The notes beneath the pieces were generated by a model, which saw only the letters and a program-made list of their open reading frames with translations, did no database searches and was not told the DNA's origin. From Bacteroidota bacterium (GTDB lineage: Bacteria > Bacteroidota > Bacteroidia > Flavobacteriales > Weeksellaceae), in assembly GCA_023458415.1 (NCBI GenBank), contig JAEWZO010000019.1, positions 1 to 40,612 of the forward strand: a stretch of DNA of 40,612 nucleotides, read 5' to 3'. This document shows positions 24,680 to 32,750 of this stretch, in pieces. The first letter of the stretch is position 1, and each line of letters starts with the position of its first letter. The position numbers were made by a program, and so were the translations under genes.

Positions 24680-25688
24680 ATAAACTTTTAAACTGTTCCA
24701 GCATTCGTTTGTCGTTCTCAAAAAACACACGAATATCACCCATTTGATACAGCAGCATTACTATTCTTTCAATACCCATTCCGAAAGCATATCCGGAATA
24801 TTTATCTGGATCAATATTTACATTTTCCAAAACGGCAGGATCTACCATTCCACAACCCATAATTTCCAACCAACCTGTTCCTTTCGTAATTCTGTAATCG
24901 GTTTCCGAATTTAGACCCCAATAAACATCCACTTCTGCACTTGGCTCGGTGAAGGGGAAATAAGAAGGTCTCATTCTGATTTTTGATTTTCCGAACAGTT
25001 CAGTAGTAAAAAACTGAAGCGTCTGCTTCATATCGGCAAAACTTACATTTTCATCGATGTACAAACCTTCGATCTGATGAAAAATACAGTGTGAACGCGA
25101 CGAAATCGCTTCGTTACGGAAAACACGACCCGGAGACAGAATTCTTATCGGCGGCTCGTTGTTCTCCATGTAGCGAATCTGCACTGAAGAAGTGTGTGTA
25201 CGCAGCAAAATATCCGGCTGCTGCTCGATAAAAAAGGTATCCTGCATATCTCGCGCAGGATGATAATCCGGCATGTTTAATGCAGAAAAATTATGAAAAT
25301 CATCTTCTACTTCAGGACCATCAGCAACAGCAAAACCAATTGATTTGAAAATTTCAATAATTCTGTTTTTTACAATATTGATCGGGTGTCTTGTTCCGAG
25401 TTCTAATGGAAATGCCGGACGAGTTAAATCTTCTTTTTCCAAAACAGTACCAGTAGAATTCAGTGAAGTCAGTTCTTCAAGTTTCGTTGCTACAGCTTGC
25501 TTTAGTGTATTGATTTTCTGACCGAATTCTTTCTTGCTTTCATTCGGAACATCCTTGAACTGCGCAAAAATATCATTCAGAATTCCTTTCTTGCCATTAT
25601 ATTTAATACGGAACTGCTCAATTTCATCTTTGTTTGAAGAATTGAAACCCTGGACATCCGTTAATAATTCATCTATTTTCTCTAACAT
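24678..25688 (-). CDS. pheS: Phenylalanyl-tRNA synthetase alpha subunit
   Basis: 336 residues. The N-terminal coiled coil (IEQFRIKYNGKKGILNDIFA) leads into the class II catalytic core: TRPAFPLELGTRHPINIVKN, YHPARDMQDTFFIE, LLRTHTSSVQIRYME (motif 2), AISSRSHCIFHQIEGLYID, RPSYFPFTEPSAEVDVYW, EIMGCGMVDPAVLENVNID and motif 3 YAFGMGIERIVMLLYQMGDI. It charges tRNA-Phe with a PheT partner, which is not adjacent, a common layout in Bacteroidota. Full length. Confidence 0.97.
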   Translation of the reverse strand: MLEKIDELLTDVQGFNSSNKDEIEQFRIKYNGKKGILNDIFAQFKDVPNESKKEFGQKINTLKQAVATKLEELTSLNSTGTVLEKEDLTRPAFPLELGTRHPINIVKNRIIEIFKSIGFAVADGPEVEDDFHNFSALNMPDYHPARDMQDTFFIEQQPDILLRTHTSSVQIRYMENNEPPIRILSPGRVFRNEAISSRSHCIFHQIEGLYIDENVSFADMKQTLQFFTTELFGKSKIRMRPSYFPFTEPSAEVDVYWGLNSETDYRITKGTGWLEIMGCGMVDPAVLENVNIDPDKYSGYAFGMGIERIVMLLYQMGDIRVFFENDKRMLEQFKSL

Positions 25689-25710
25689 TTTTACTGTTTA
25701 TGCTGAGCTG

Positions 25711-25718
25711 CAAAAATA
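25711..25718 (-). promoter_or_regulatory. -7 promoter box of pheS
   Basis: On the minus strand TATTTTTG matches TAnnTTTG, 22 nt before the ATG. I see no leader peptide or attenuator between them. Confidence 0.55.
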
Positions 25719-25770
25719 CAATTTTATAGTTGAAAAGCTGAAGCGAAATTTCATAAAATAAATCAATGTA

Positions 25771-25802
25771 AAAAGCATAAGCACGGAAAACCGTGCTTTT
25801 AC
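25771..25802 (-). terminator. Intrinsic terminator of the YceI gene
   Basis: AAGCACGG pairs with CCGTGCTT (25779-25786 with 25792-25799) around a 5-nt loop. On the minus strand it is followed by ATGCTTTTTAC, a modest T tract, before the pheS promoter. Confidence 0.6.
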
Positions 25803-25835
25803 ATCATCATTTATTATACTTAAAGAAAAAAATTC

Positions 25836-26498
25836 TTATCTGTTTTCCAATGCTTTTACAAAAATCTGGATGTTCACCTCATTTTTAATGAGACCATTCT
25901 GAACGGGCAACTGAAACTTCACCCCGAAATCTTCGCGACTGATGTCTTTCTGCTGAGTTGCAATACTCACCTGACCTTCTTTCAAAGAAACATTAGCGTT
26001 GAACTGAACCGGTTTAGTAATACCTTTAATGGTAAGATTTCCGTCGATAACAGTATTATAATCGCTGCCACTGGAATCTGCAGTTACTTTGGTAATCTCA
26101 TAAGAAGCCGTCGGGAATTTTTCAACTTCAAAAAAGTCTGCACTTTTCAAATGACCGTTCAGTTTTTGTAGCTGCTCAGCATCATCTTTTAAATCAACGG
26201 AAGTTAATGACGTCATATCTGCCACAAATTTTCCGCTTTCAAGTTTACCGTCTTTCACTGTGACATCACCGCTTTCGAAACCAATCGTCCCGAAATGGCT
26301 CGTGTTATCACTTTTGAACACTTTATAGCCGCGCCATTCAATTTTGCTGTTCAGCGTATCAACTTTATACGTGGTTCCCTCTTTAGTTGTAGTAACTTCG
26401 TTGCTTTCGCTGGTTATCGGCTTATCCTTACCGCAGGAAACGAGCATCATTGCTGTAAAAAAAACTGCGGAAAGTCCATAGATAAAGATTTTTTTCAC
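25836..26498 (-). CDS. YceI-like lipid-binding lipoprotein
   Basis: 220 residues, starting with GTG rather than ATG (MKKIFIYGLSAVFFTAMMLV followed by SCGKDK). The signal peptide ends in the lipobox L-V-S-C, so it is lipid-anchored. The rest is a YceI lipocalin-like barrel: TYKVDTLNSKIEWRGYKVFK, HFGTIGFESGDVTVKDGKLE, GKFVADMTSLTSVDLKDDAE, KLNGHLKSADFFEVEKFPTA, NLTIKGITKPVQFNANVSL and DFGVKFQLP. YceI proteins bind isoprenoid or other lipids in the periplasm; the ligand here is unknown. The GTG is the only start that retains the signal peptide. Confidence 0.92.
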   Translation of the reverse strand: MKKIFIYGLSAVFFTAMMLVSCGKDKPITSESNEVTTTKEGTTYKVDTLNSKIEWRGYKVFKSDNTSHFGTIGFESGDVTVKDGKLESGKFVADMTSLTSVDLKDDAEQLQKLNGHLKSADFFEVEKFPTASYEITKVTADSSGSDYNTVIDGNLTIKGITKPVQFNANVSLKEGQVSIATQQKDISREDFGVKFQLPVQNGLIKNEVNIQIFVKALENR

Positions 26499-26558
26499 CT
26501 AAATTTACTTTTAATTTTCCAGCGCTAAACTAATAAAAAAATCTATTCGGAAAAATAT

Positions 26559-26566
26559 TATTTTTG
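26559..26566 (+). promoter_or_regulatory. -7 promoter box of the ABC ATPase gene, 4 nt before the ATG
   Basis: TATTTTTG matches TAnnTTTG and is followed by CAGT and ATG at 26571, predicting a leaderless mRNA. Confidence 0.6.
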
Positions 26567-26570
26567 CAGT

Positions 26571-27512
26571 ATGTTATTGGAAATCCGCAATCTTTATTTC
26601 TCTTACTCAGAAAACCGGCCACTTTTTAAAAACCTGAATCTTAAAATTCCTCAGGGAAAAATCATTGCACTCGCCGGCGAGAGCGGTTGCGGAAAATCTA
26701 CCCTTCTAAGTTTGATGTACGGACTACTCGACTGGCAAAGTGGCGAGATTATTTTTGACGGAGAAGAAATTTTTGGCCCTAAAAAAAATATTGTTCCGGG
26801 AGAAAAAGACATGAAATTTGTGGCTCAACATTACGACCTGATGCCGTATGCAACGGTGGCAGAAAATGTTGGGAAATTTATTTCGAACATTAAACTTCAG
26901 AAAAAAAAACAGAAAGTTTCTAAGCTTCTTGAAGTGGTTGGAATGGAAGATTTCGCAAATGTTCTGCCTAAAAATCTGAGCGGCGGACAGCAGCAACGTG
27001 TTGCCTTGGCAAGAGCTCTTTCTGTGCTTCCAAAACTTCTTCTGCTGGATGAACCATTCAGTAATCTTGATTTTTCACGCAAAATTGAACTGCGTGAGAA
27101 ACTTTTTAAATACGTAAAAGACAATAATATTTCTCTGATTATTTCTACGCACGAAATTCAGGAAGTAATGCCTTGGTTGGATCAGGTAATAATTCTTCAG
27201 GAAGGACGTTTACTGCAAAACGACAGTCCGGAAGAAACCTATCATAACCCATACAATCATTATGTAGCCAAACTTTTTGGTGAAGTGAATCTGATTAGTG
27301 ATGAAGCGAAAAATCAACTTAAGTTGAGCAGAAATTTTTGGTATCCTACAGAAATTATTCTTGATCAGGAAGGAAGAAATGCAACGGTTTTAGAAAGCCG
27401 CTTTGCCGGAAACTACTACTGGACTAAAATTGATGTGGAAGGAAATGAAATGGTGATGTATTCGCAAAAACCACTTTCTGACCAGATAAAAATCAGTTTT
27501 TCAGAACGTTAA
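26571..27512 (+). CDS. ABC transporter ATP-binding protein without adjacent permease
   Basis: 313 residues. Walker A is GESGCGKST (36-44), the Q-loop lies in FVAQHYDLMPYATVAENVGK, the signature is LSGGQQQRVALARAL, Walker B is LLLLDEPFSNLDF and the switch His is in IISTHEIQ. About 85 residues after the ATPase (from roughly 228) form an extra C-terminal domain similar in place to the regulatory OB-type domains of PotA/FbpC-like importers, with FWYPTEIILDQEGRNATVLE. No permease or binding-protein gene is near, so the partner and substrate are unknown. It is convergent with yjdM across a 219-bp gap. Confidence 0.9.
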   Translation: MLLEIRNLYFSYSENRPLFKNLNLKIPQGKIIALAGESGCGKSTLLSLMYGLLDWQSGEIIFDGEEIFGPKKNIVPGEKDMKFVAQHYDLMPYATVAENVGKFISNIKLQKKKQKVSKLLEVVGMEDFANVLPKNLSGGQQQRVALARALSVLPKLLLLDEPFSNLDFSRKIELREKLFKYVKDNNISLIISTHEIQEVMPWLDQVIILQEGRLLQNDSPEETYHNPYNHYVAKLFGEVNLISDEAKNQLKLSRNFWYPTEIILDQEGRNATVLESRFAGNYYWTKIDVEGNEMVMYSQKPLSDQIKISFSER

Positions 27513-27551
27513 TTCTCAGTGCTTTTTGCACAGTTTTTGCATTTTTTTTCG

Positions 27552-27709
27552 TAAATTTGAAATCCAGTCTAAGGAAATTTTTGGTTAATTCTCTTTCTGC
27601 CTTTGAGACGAAATTAGCTTTTACAGCAACCAAGTCTTTGAAAAGAACCCTGTCCAAATTTTTCCTTTTTTCGCATAAAAAAGGGAAACCAATGGTTTCC
27701 CGACATTTT
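27552..27709 (+). ncRNA. Candidate small RNA between the ABC ATPase gene and yjdM
   Basis: The 219-bp convergent gap holds a TAAATTTG box (27552-27559), a TTG 23 nt upstream of it as a possible -33 element, and a strong terminator at 27683-27709. A transcript from about 27564 would be roughly 145 nt with no ORF that has a credible start. The ABC terminator could equally be the only function of the hairpin. Confidence 0.3.
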
Positions 27710-27713
27710 TTTA
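27683..27713. terminator. Bidirectional intrinsic terminator
   Basis: GGGAAACC pairs with GGTTTCCC around AAT (27683-27701), followed by CGACATTTTTTT on the plus strand and preceded by AAAAAA, which is a T run for the minus strand. It serves the ABC ATPase gene (or the candidate small RNA) and yjdM. Confidence 0.85.
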
Positions 27714-27731
27714 GAGTATTACGCTTCGTTT

Positions 27732-28064
27732 TTATGCTTTCTTTACAAATTCAGATTTTAGCGCCATCCAACCGAAACCGTCAATTTTACAGTCGATGTT
27801 ATGATCGGAATCCGGTCTTAAACGGATGTTCTTCACTTTGGTTCCGGCTTTCACAGGCTTTGGTGCACCCTTTACCGGTAAATCTTTAATCACAACCACA
27901 GAATCACCATTCTGAAGTTCGTTACCGTTGCTGTCGAAAATTTTATCTTCATTTCCTGCTTCTGCAGGATCCCATTCGTGGAAGCACTGAGAACAAACCA
28001 TCAGATTATCCTGTTCATACGTAAATTCAGAATTACATTTTGGGCAGTGTACTGTATCGCTCAT
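27732..28064 (-). CDS. yjdM: YjdM/PhnA-like zinc-ribbon protein
   Basis: 110 residues. An N-terminal zinc ribbon has Cys7, Cys10, Cys24 and Cys27 (HCPKCNSEFTYEQDNLMVCS and on). The C-terminal domain contains DSNGNELQNGDSVVVIKDLP and KVKNIRLRPDSDHNIDCKID, the PhnA/YjdM signature. Despite the old name alkylphosphonate utilisation protein, no role in phosphonate metabolism has been shown to my knowledge, and no phn genes are nearby. Cytosolic, standard length. Confidence 0.93.
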   Translation of the reverse strand: MSDTVHCPKCNSEFTYEQDNLMVCSQCFHEWDPAEAGNEDKIFDSNGNELQNGDSVVVIKDLPVKGAPKPVKAGTKVKNIRLRPDSDHNIDCKIDGFGWMALKSEFVKKA

Positions 28065-28079
28065 AATTTTTGATTTTTA

Positions 28080-28087
28080 CAAAGATA
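28080..28087 (-). promoter_or_regulatory. -7 promoter box of yjdM
   Basis: On the minus strand TATCTTTG matches TAnnTTTG, 15 nt before the ATG. Confidence 0.6.
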
Positions 28088-28130
28088 AGAAACTGCCGCA
28101 ACCGTTCCGCAGACCGTACGCAATTATTCG

Positions 28131-28138
28131 TATTTTTG
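28131..28138 (+). promoter_or_regulatory. -7 promoter box of the RsmB-like methyltransferase gene
   Basis: TATTTTTG matches TAnnTTTG, 52 nt before the ATG at 28191, back to back with the yjdM promoter. Confidence 0.55.
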
Positions 28139-28190
28139 CAGCAATTTCTGATTTGAAACTAGAAAGATTAAAACCTAAAATTTTCTCCAA

Positions 28191-29396
28191 ATGGAACTTA
28201 TACACCGCAATCTTCTTATTGGTATTCACGATGCACTGCAGGAAACCTTTTTTGAAGAAAAGAAATATGCCGATAAAGTGATTGAACGCCTCCTGAAAGC
28301 CAACCGCAAATGGGGCAGCCAGGACAGAGCTGTAGTTTCGGAAATTTTCTACAACATTATCCGTTGGAAAAAGCGTTTGGAATATTATATGGGCGAAGGT
28401 GTAAAACCCAACAATGTGTACAAGTTAATTCTTGCGTATTTGCTATGGAGCAAAACCAATTACAAAAAATTTGAGGAATTCGATGGAATTAAAACCGGTG
28501 ATATTCTAAAAAAACTGGCTAAAAACACCGTGCCTACAAAAGCTATTGAGCATTCTGTTCCCGAATGGCTTGCCGAAACGATGGAAAAAGAACTGGGCAA
28601 AAAATGGGAAAAAGAAATGGATGCACTGAATGAACAGGCTCCGACAGTTCTGCGCGCCAATACGCTAAAAACTACTGCAAAAGAATTGGTTTCGGATCTT
28701 AACGATGAAAATGTCCAGAGCTTTACAATTACGAATTATCCCGATGCCGTTCAACTGGAAGAAAAGAAAAACGTGTTCTTAACATCTGCGTTTAAAGACG
28801 GATTGTTTGAAGTTCAGGATGCGAGTTCACAAAAAATTGGAGAGCTTCTGGATGTTCAGGAAGGAATGCGCGTTGTGGATGCATGCGCCGGAGCCGGTGG
28901 TAAAACACTTCACCTTGCTGCTTTAATGAGAAACAAAGGCCAGATTATCGCTCTTGATATTTATGAATGGAAACTTGCTGAACTAAAACGCCGCGCAAAA
29001 AGAGCCGGTGCCCACAATATTGAAACCCGTTTGATTTCTGATAATAAAGTGATCAAAAGGCTTCACGAAAAAGCCGACCGCCTTTTAATTGATGCGCCTT
29101 GTTCCGGATTGGGAGTTTTGAAAAGAAATCCGGATTCCAAATGGAAAATCGATCAGGATTTTATTGATAGAATAAAAGGTGAACAGCAGCAGATTCTTCA
29201 GGATTATTCTAAAATTCTGAAAAAAGGTGGAAAAATGATTTACGCAACATGCTCCATTCTTCCTTCCGAAAACAACGAACAGGTAGAAACCTTTCTTGAA
29301 AACAACACTAATTACAAACTGGTAAAAGAAGAGAACATAATGCCCAGCGAAGGTTATGACGGATTTTACATGGCGCTGATTGAGAGAACCTCTTAA
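28191..29396 (+). CDS. RsmB/NOP2/Sun-family RNA cytosine-5 methyltransferase
   Basis: 401 residues starting MELIHRNLLIGIHDALQETF. The N-terminal third is the helical NusB-like region of RsmB (KYADKVIERLLKANRKWGSQ). The methyltransferase domain has the SAM loop VVDACAGAGGKTLHLAALM, acidic IALDIYEWKLAELKRR, motif IV LLIDAPCSGLGVLKRNPDSK and motif VI MIYATCSILPSENNEQVETF, so both catalytic cysteines of m5C enzymes are present. It probably methylates rRNA; the exact position is not readable from sequence, so I give no symbol. The 182-bp gap to asnB follows. Confidence 0.92.
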   Translation: MELIHRNLLIGIHDALQETFFEEKKYADKVIERLLKANRKWGSQDRAVVSEIFYNIIRWKKRLEYYMGEGVKPNNVYKLILAYLLWSKTNYKKFEEFDGIKTGDILKKLAKNTVPTKAIEHSVPEWLAETMEKELGKKWEKEMDALNEQAPTVLRANTLKTTAKELVSDLNDENVQSFTITNYPDAVQLEEKKNVFLTSAFKDGLFEVQDASSQKIGELLDVQEGMRVVDACAGAGGKTLHLAALMRNKGQIIALDIYEWKLAELKRRAKRAGAHNIETRLISDNKVIKRLHEKADRLLIDAPCSGLGVLKRNPDSKWKIDQDFIDRIKGEQQQILQDYSKILKKGGKMIYATCSILPSENNEQVETFLENNTNYKLVKEENIMPSEGYDGFYMALIERTS

Positions 29397-29454
29397 TTTT
29401 CCAGATTAAAATCTTCCTTTTTCATAAGAGAAAATCTATTTACAAATTAATTTC

Positions 29455-29482
29455 ATTCTCAAATAACACTTAATTTGAGAAT
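29455..29482. repeat. 10-bp inverted repeat upstream of asnB
   Basis: ATTCTCAAAT (29455-29464) and ATTTGAGAAT (29473-29482) are perfectly complementary with an 8-nt loop. Only a weak T-rich run follows, so it could be the RsmB-like gene's terminator or an operator. Confidence 0.5.
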
Positions 29483-29525
29483 AATTTACTTTTATTAAAA
29501 AAATTAATTGTATTTTTTAAATCAA

Positions 29526-29540
29526 TGCAATAATATTGCA
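29526..29540. promoter_or_regulatory. Candidate operator of asnB: 15-bp palindrome
   Basis: TGCAAT-AAT-ATTGCA is a perfect dyad 38 nt before the asnB ATG, in a region with no exact TAnnTTTG box (nearest is TATTTTTT at 29511-29518). Its size and AT-rich centre suit an Lrp/AsnC-like or other dimeric regulator; this is inference. Confidence 0.4.
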
Positions 29541-29578
29541 GGAATAATTTAATTAAAACCTTGCAAATAGAATAAAAT

Positions 29579-31249
29579 ATGTGCGGAATTGTATGCCTGT
29601 TTGATGCAAAACAAAAAACCGAAATCCTTCGACCACAGATACTTGAAATGTCCAAGAAAATAAGACACCGCGGCCCCGACTGGAGCGGAATCTTCATGGA
29701 CGAAAACACCATCATGGCACATGAAAGACTGGCCATCGTGGATCCTACTTCCGGAAAGCAGCCCCTGTATTCCACTGACGGAAAAGTTGTTCTGGCGGTG
29801 AACGGCGAAATCTACAACCATCAGGAGCTTCGGGAAGAATTTCCTGATTATGAATTCAAGACTAAAAGCGACTGCGAGGTGATCCTTGCACTTTACCAGC
29901 GTGATGGAAAAAACTTCTTAGAAAAACTGAACGGAATCTTCGCTTTCGCACTATATGACAGCGAAACAGAAGTATTCCTGGTTGGCCGCGACCATATGGG
30001 TATCTGTCCGCTGTATCACGGTTGGGACAAAAGCGGAAACTATTATGTGGCATCAGAACTGAAAGCACTGGAAGGAATCTGCAATAAAATTGAGACGTTC
30101 CTACCCGGACATTTCCTTTACAGCGAAGACGGGTTTGAGATGCAGCAATGGTACAAACGCGACTGGCAGGATTTTGAAAACGTGAAGGAAAACGAAACCG
30201 ACATTTCCAAAATCAAAACTGCACTTCAGGATGCCGTACACAGACAGCTGATGAGCGACGTGCCGTACGGAATTCTGCTTTCGGGCGGACTGGATTCTTC
30301 CATTACTTCAGCCATTGCTGTGAAATATGCAAGACAGCGTATTGAATCCAACGACACGCAGGAAGCTTGGTATCCGAGACTTCACAGTTTTGCAGTGGGT
30401 CTTGAAGGATCGCCCGATTTGGCGGCTGCAAGAAAAGTGGCCGATCACATCGGATCCGTGCATCACGAAGTGAACTTTACCGTTCAGGAAGGTCTGGACG
30501 CCGTTCGTGATGTGATTTACCACCTTGAAACCTATGATGTGACGACCGTTCGTGCCTCAACACCGATGTATCTACTGGCAAGAGTCATCAAATCGATGGG
30601 TATCAAAATGGTGCTTTCCGGCGAAGGTTCAGACGAACTTTTTGGAGGATATCTCTATTTCCACAAAGCCCCGAATGCAAAGGAATTCCACGAAGAAACT
30701 GTTCGCAAACTGGATAAACTCTATCTGTACGACTGTCTTCGTGCCAACAAAGCTTTGATGGCGTGGGGAATTGAAGGCCGCGTTCCGTTCCTGGACAAAG
30801 AATTTATGGACGTTGCGATGACCGTGAACCCAAAAGACAAAATGATCAACAAAGCAGAAGGAAAAATCGAGAAATACCTGTTGCGAAAAGCATTTGAAGA
30901 TCTGTTACCACACGAAATTGCGTGGAGACAAAAGGAACAGTTCAGCGACGGCGTTGGTTATTCGTGGATTGATTCTTTGAAGGATGCTGCTGACAAGGAA
31001 GTGACCGATGAGATGATGGCGAACGCACATTTCCGCTTCCCGCTGAACACGCCGCAAAACAAGGAAGAATACCGCTACAGAACTATTTTCGAAGAGCATT
31101 TCCCAAGTGAAGCCGCAGCGCTTACGGTGCCTTCGGTTCCTTCTGTAGCTTGCTCGACGCCAATCGCATTGGAATGGGACGAAGCCTTCAAACGGATGAA
31201 CGATCCAAGCGGACGCGCCGTTCGGGAAGTTCACGAAGATGCATATTAA
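29579..31249 (+). CDS. asnB: Asparagine synthase B, glutamine-hydrolysing
   Basis: 556 residues. Met1-Cys2-Gly3-Ile4 gives the N-terminal nucleophile Cys2 of class II amidotransferases; RHRGPDWSGIF, AHERLAIVDP, AVNGEIYNHQELRE and SDCEVILALYQR are the glutaminase motifs. The synthetase domain has the PP-loop YGILLSGGLDSSITSAI and later VLSGEGSDELFGGYLYFHKA and GVEGR-type GIEGRVPFLDKEFMDVAM. It makes asparagine from aspartate, ATP and glutamine in the cytosol. Length is that of E. coli-type AsnB. The upstream 182 bp carry two inverted repeats, and a strong terminator follows. Confidence 0.97.
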   Translation: MCGIVCLFDAKQKTEILRPQILEMSKKIRHRGPDWSGIFMDENTIMAHERLAIVDPTSGKQPLYSTDGKVVLAVNGEIYNHQELREEFPDYEFKTKSDCEVILALYQRDGKNFLEKLNGIFAFALYDSETEVFLVGRDHMGICPLYHGWDKSGNYYVASELKALEGICNKIETFLPGHFLYSEDGFEMQQWYKRDWQDFENVKENETDISKIKTALQDAVHRQLMSDVPYGILLSGGLDSSITSAIAVKYARQRIESNDTQEAWYPRLHSFAVGLEGSPDLAAARKVADHIGSVHHEVNFTVQEGLDAVRDVIYHLETYDVTTVRASTPMYLLARVIKSMGIKMVLSGEGSDELFGGYLYFHKAPNAKEFHEETVRKLDKLYLYDCLRANKALMAWGIEGRVPFLDKEFMDVAMTVNPKDKMINKAEGKIEKYLLRKAFEDLLPHEIAWRQKEQFSDGVGYSWIDSLKDAADKEVTDEMMANAHFRFPLNTPQNKEEYRYRTIFEEHFPSEAAALTVPSVPSVACSTPIALEWDEAFKRMNDPSGRAVREVHEDAY

Positions 31250-31264
31250 ATAAACTTAACATCA

Positions 31265-31292
31265 GATCCTGAAAGCCATCAGGATCTTTTTC
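31265..31292 (+). terminator. Intrinsic terminator of asnB
   Basis: GATCCTGA (31265-31272) pairs with TCAGGATC (31279-31286) around a 6-nt loop, followed by TTTTTCTT. The MFS gene promoter starts 5 bases later. Confidence 0.85.
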
Positions 31293-31296
31293 TTGT

Positions 31297-31304
31297 TAAA
31301 TTTG
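31297..31304 (+). promoter_or_regulatory. -7 promoter box of the MFS exporter gene, 4 nt before the ATG
   Basis: TAAATTTG matches TAnnTTTG, followed by CAAA and ATG at 31309. The -33 region would overlap the asnB terminator. Confidence 0.55.
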
Positions 31305-31308
31305 CAAA

Positions 31309-32718
31309 ATGTCGGATTCGCAGAACAACATTTCCCCCACTACCAAGAAAATCTTACCGTTCATCCTTGCAACTGCCATTTTTATGCAGATGCTGGATTC
31401 AACGATTCTGAACACTTCCCTGAATTCTATCGCGCAGGAACTGAACGAATCGCCGCTGCATATGCAGAACGCAATCATCAGTTATGTGCTTACGCTGGCG
31501 ATTTTTATGCCTGTAAGCGGTTACCTGGCAGATAAATTCGGGACCAGAAAAATTTTCATTTTTTCCATTGCGCTCTTCAGTTTGGGTTCGCTGTTCTGCG
31601 CGCTTTCTCAGAATCTGGATCAACTGGTGATTTCACGTGTCGTACAGGGTTTGGGCGGATCTTTGATGACTCCTGTTGGAAGATTGGCGTTGCTACGAAC
31701 TTTTGATAAAAACGAATTTTTACGTGCACTGAATTATGCTGTAATACCCGCATTAATTGGTCCTCTTGCCGGACCGCTGGTTGGTGGTTATCTTGTGGAT
31801 TATTTTTCGTGGCACTGGATATTTCTGATCAACATCCCAATCGGCCTGGTCGGAATTGTCCTTGGGCTGAAACATATGCCGGATTTTCGTGCAACAGAAA
31901 GCGTTTTCGATCTGAAAGGTTTTCTAATTTTCGGTGCCGCTTCCCTGTTTCTTTCTATATCGCTGGAACTTTTAGGAACTGAAAAAAATATTACACCCGT
32001 ACTATTGATTTTCATTCTTGGCTTTTTGATGCTTTACTTTTATTACAAACACGCCAAGAAATCTGAAAACCCGATTTTCCCGCTGAATCTGTTTCAAATC
32101 CGGACTTTCCGCGTTGGAATTATCGGAAATCTTGCGACTAGATTGGGAGTCAGTGCGATTCCGCTTTTAATTCCTTTGCTGATTCAGATTGCGTACGGAA
32201 AAAGTGCTGTAACTTCCGGTTGGATTGTCGCTCCAATGGCATTAACGGCGATGTTCGGAAAATCTGCCGTCATCAGAATTCTGGACAAAATCGGTTACCG
32301 CAGAACTCTTCGCATCAATACAACGATTATCGGAATTCTGATTATGTGTCTTGCAATTCCGGGAGTGAATTCGTCGATTTACTGGTTTATTCCGATTCTT
32401 GCTGTGATGGGCTTTTTCAACACCATTCAGTTTACTTCGATGAATACGATTGCATTGGCCGATCTTCGTCAAAGTCACACAAGCAGCGGAAATTCTTTGC
32501 TGGCGGTGAATCAGCAGCTGGCCATTGGATTCGGTATCGCGTTCGGACTTTTGGTACTTCGATTTTTTGAAAATCAGCCTCAGATTGTGAATGACAGCAT
32601 TCACACCGCATTTCGTTACACCTTTATCGTCGTTGGTTTAATCACCGTGATTATGGGAAATGTCTTCCGCCGACTGCACATCTTGGACGGAAATAATATG
32701 CGGACACAGGAAGACTGA
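31309..32718 (+). CDS. MFS transporter, DHA2/EmrB-like multidrug exporter type
   Basis: 469 residues with about 13-14 hydrophobic segments. The first helix region FILATAIFMQMLDSTILNTS is the DHA2 motif (L-D-x-T-I-x-N), followed by VSGYLADKFGTRKIFIFSIA (motif A, loop 2-3) and VVQGLGGSLMTPVGRLALLR, then IPALIGPLAGPLVGGYLVDY (motif C of antiporters). These features indicate a proton-driven exporter of drugs or other small molecules at the inner membrane. No membrane-fusion or TolC-like partner gene is next to it, so tripartite export is not supported locally. The frame is intact. Confidence 0.9.
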   Translation: MSDSQNNISPTTKKILPFILATAIFMQMLDSTILNTSLNSIAQELNESPLHMQNAIISYVLTLAIFMPVSGYLADKFGTRKIFIFSIALFSLGSLFCALSQNLDQLVISRVVQGLGGSLMTPVGRLALLRTFDKNEFLRALNYAVIPALIGPLAGPLVGGYLVDYFSWHWIFLINIPIGLVGIVLGLKHMPDFRATESVFDLKGFLIFGAASLFLSISLELLGTEKNITPVLLIFILGFLMLYFYYKHAKKSENPIFPLNLFQIRTFRVGIIGNLATRLGVSAIPLLIPLLIQIAYGKSAVTSGWIVAPMALTAMFGKSAVIRILDKIGYRRTLRINTTIIGILIMCLAIPGVNSSIYWFIPILAVMGFFNTIQFTSMNTIALADLRQSHTSSGNSLLAVNQQLAIGFGIAFGLLVLRFFENQPQIVNDSIHTAFRYTFIVVGLITVIMGNVFRRLHILDGNNMRTQED

Positions 32719-32750
32719 TTCCGGGTTTGACCAATTGATTTTTTTCGATT

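Noticed and set aside
27557..27889. Plus-strand 110-codon ORF after the ABC ATPase gene
   Set aside because: It has a TTG start at the promoter-like box, crosses the terminator and runs antisense through yjdM.
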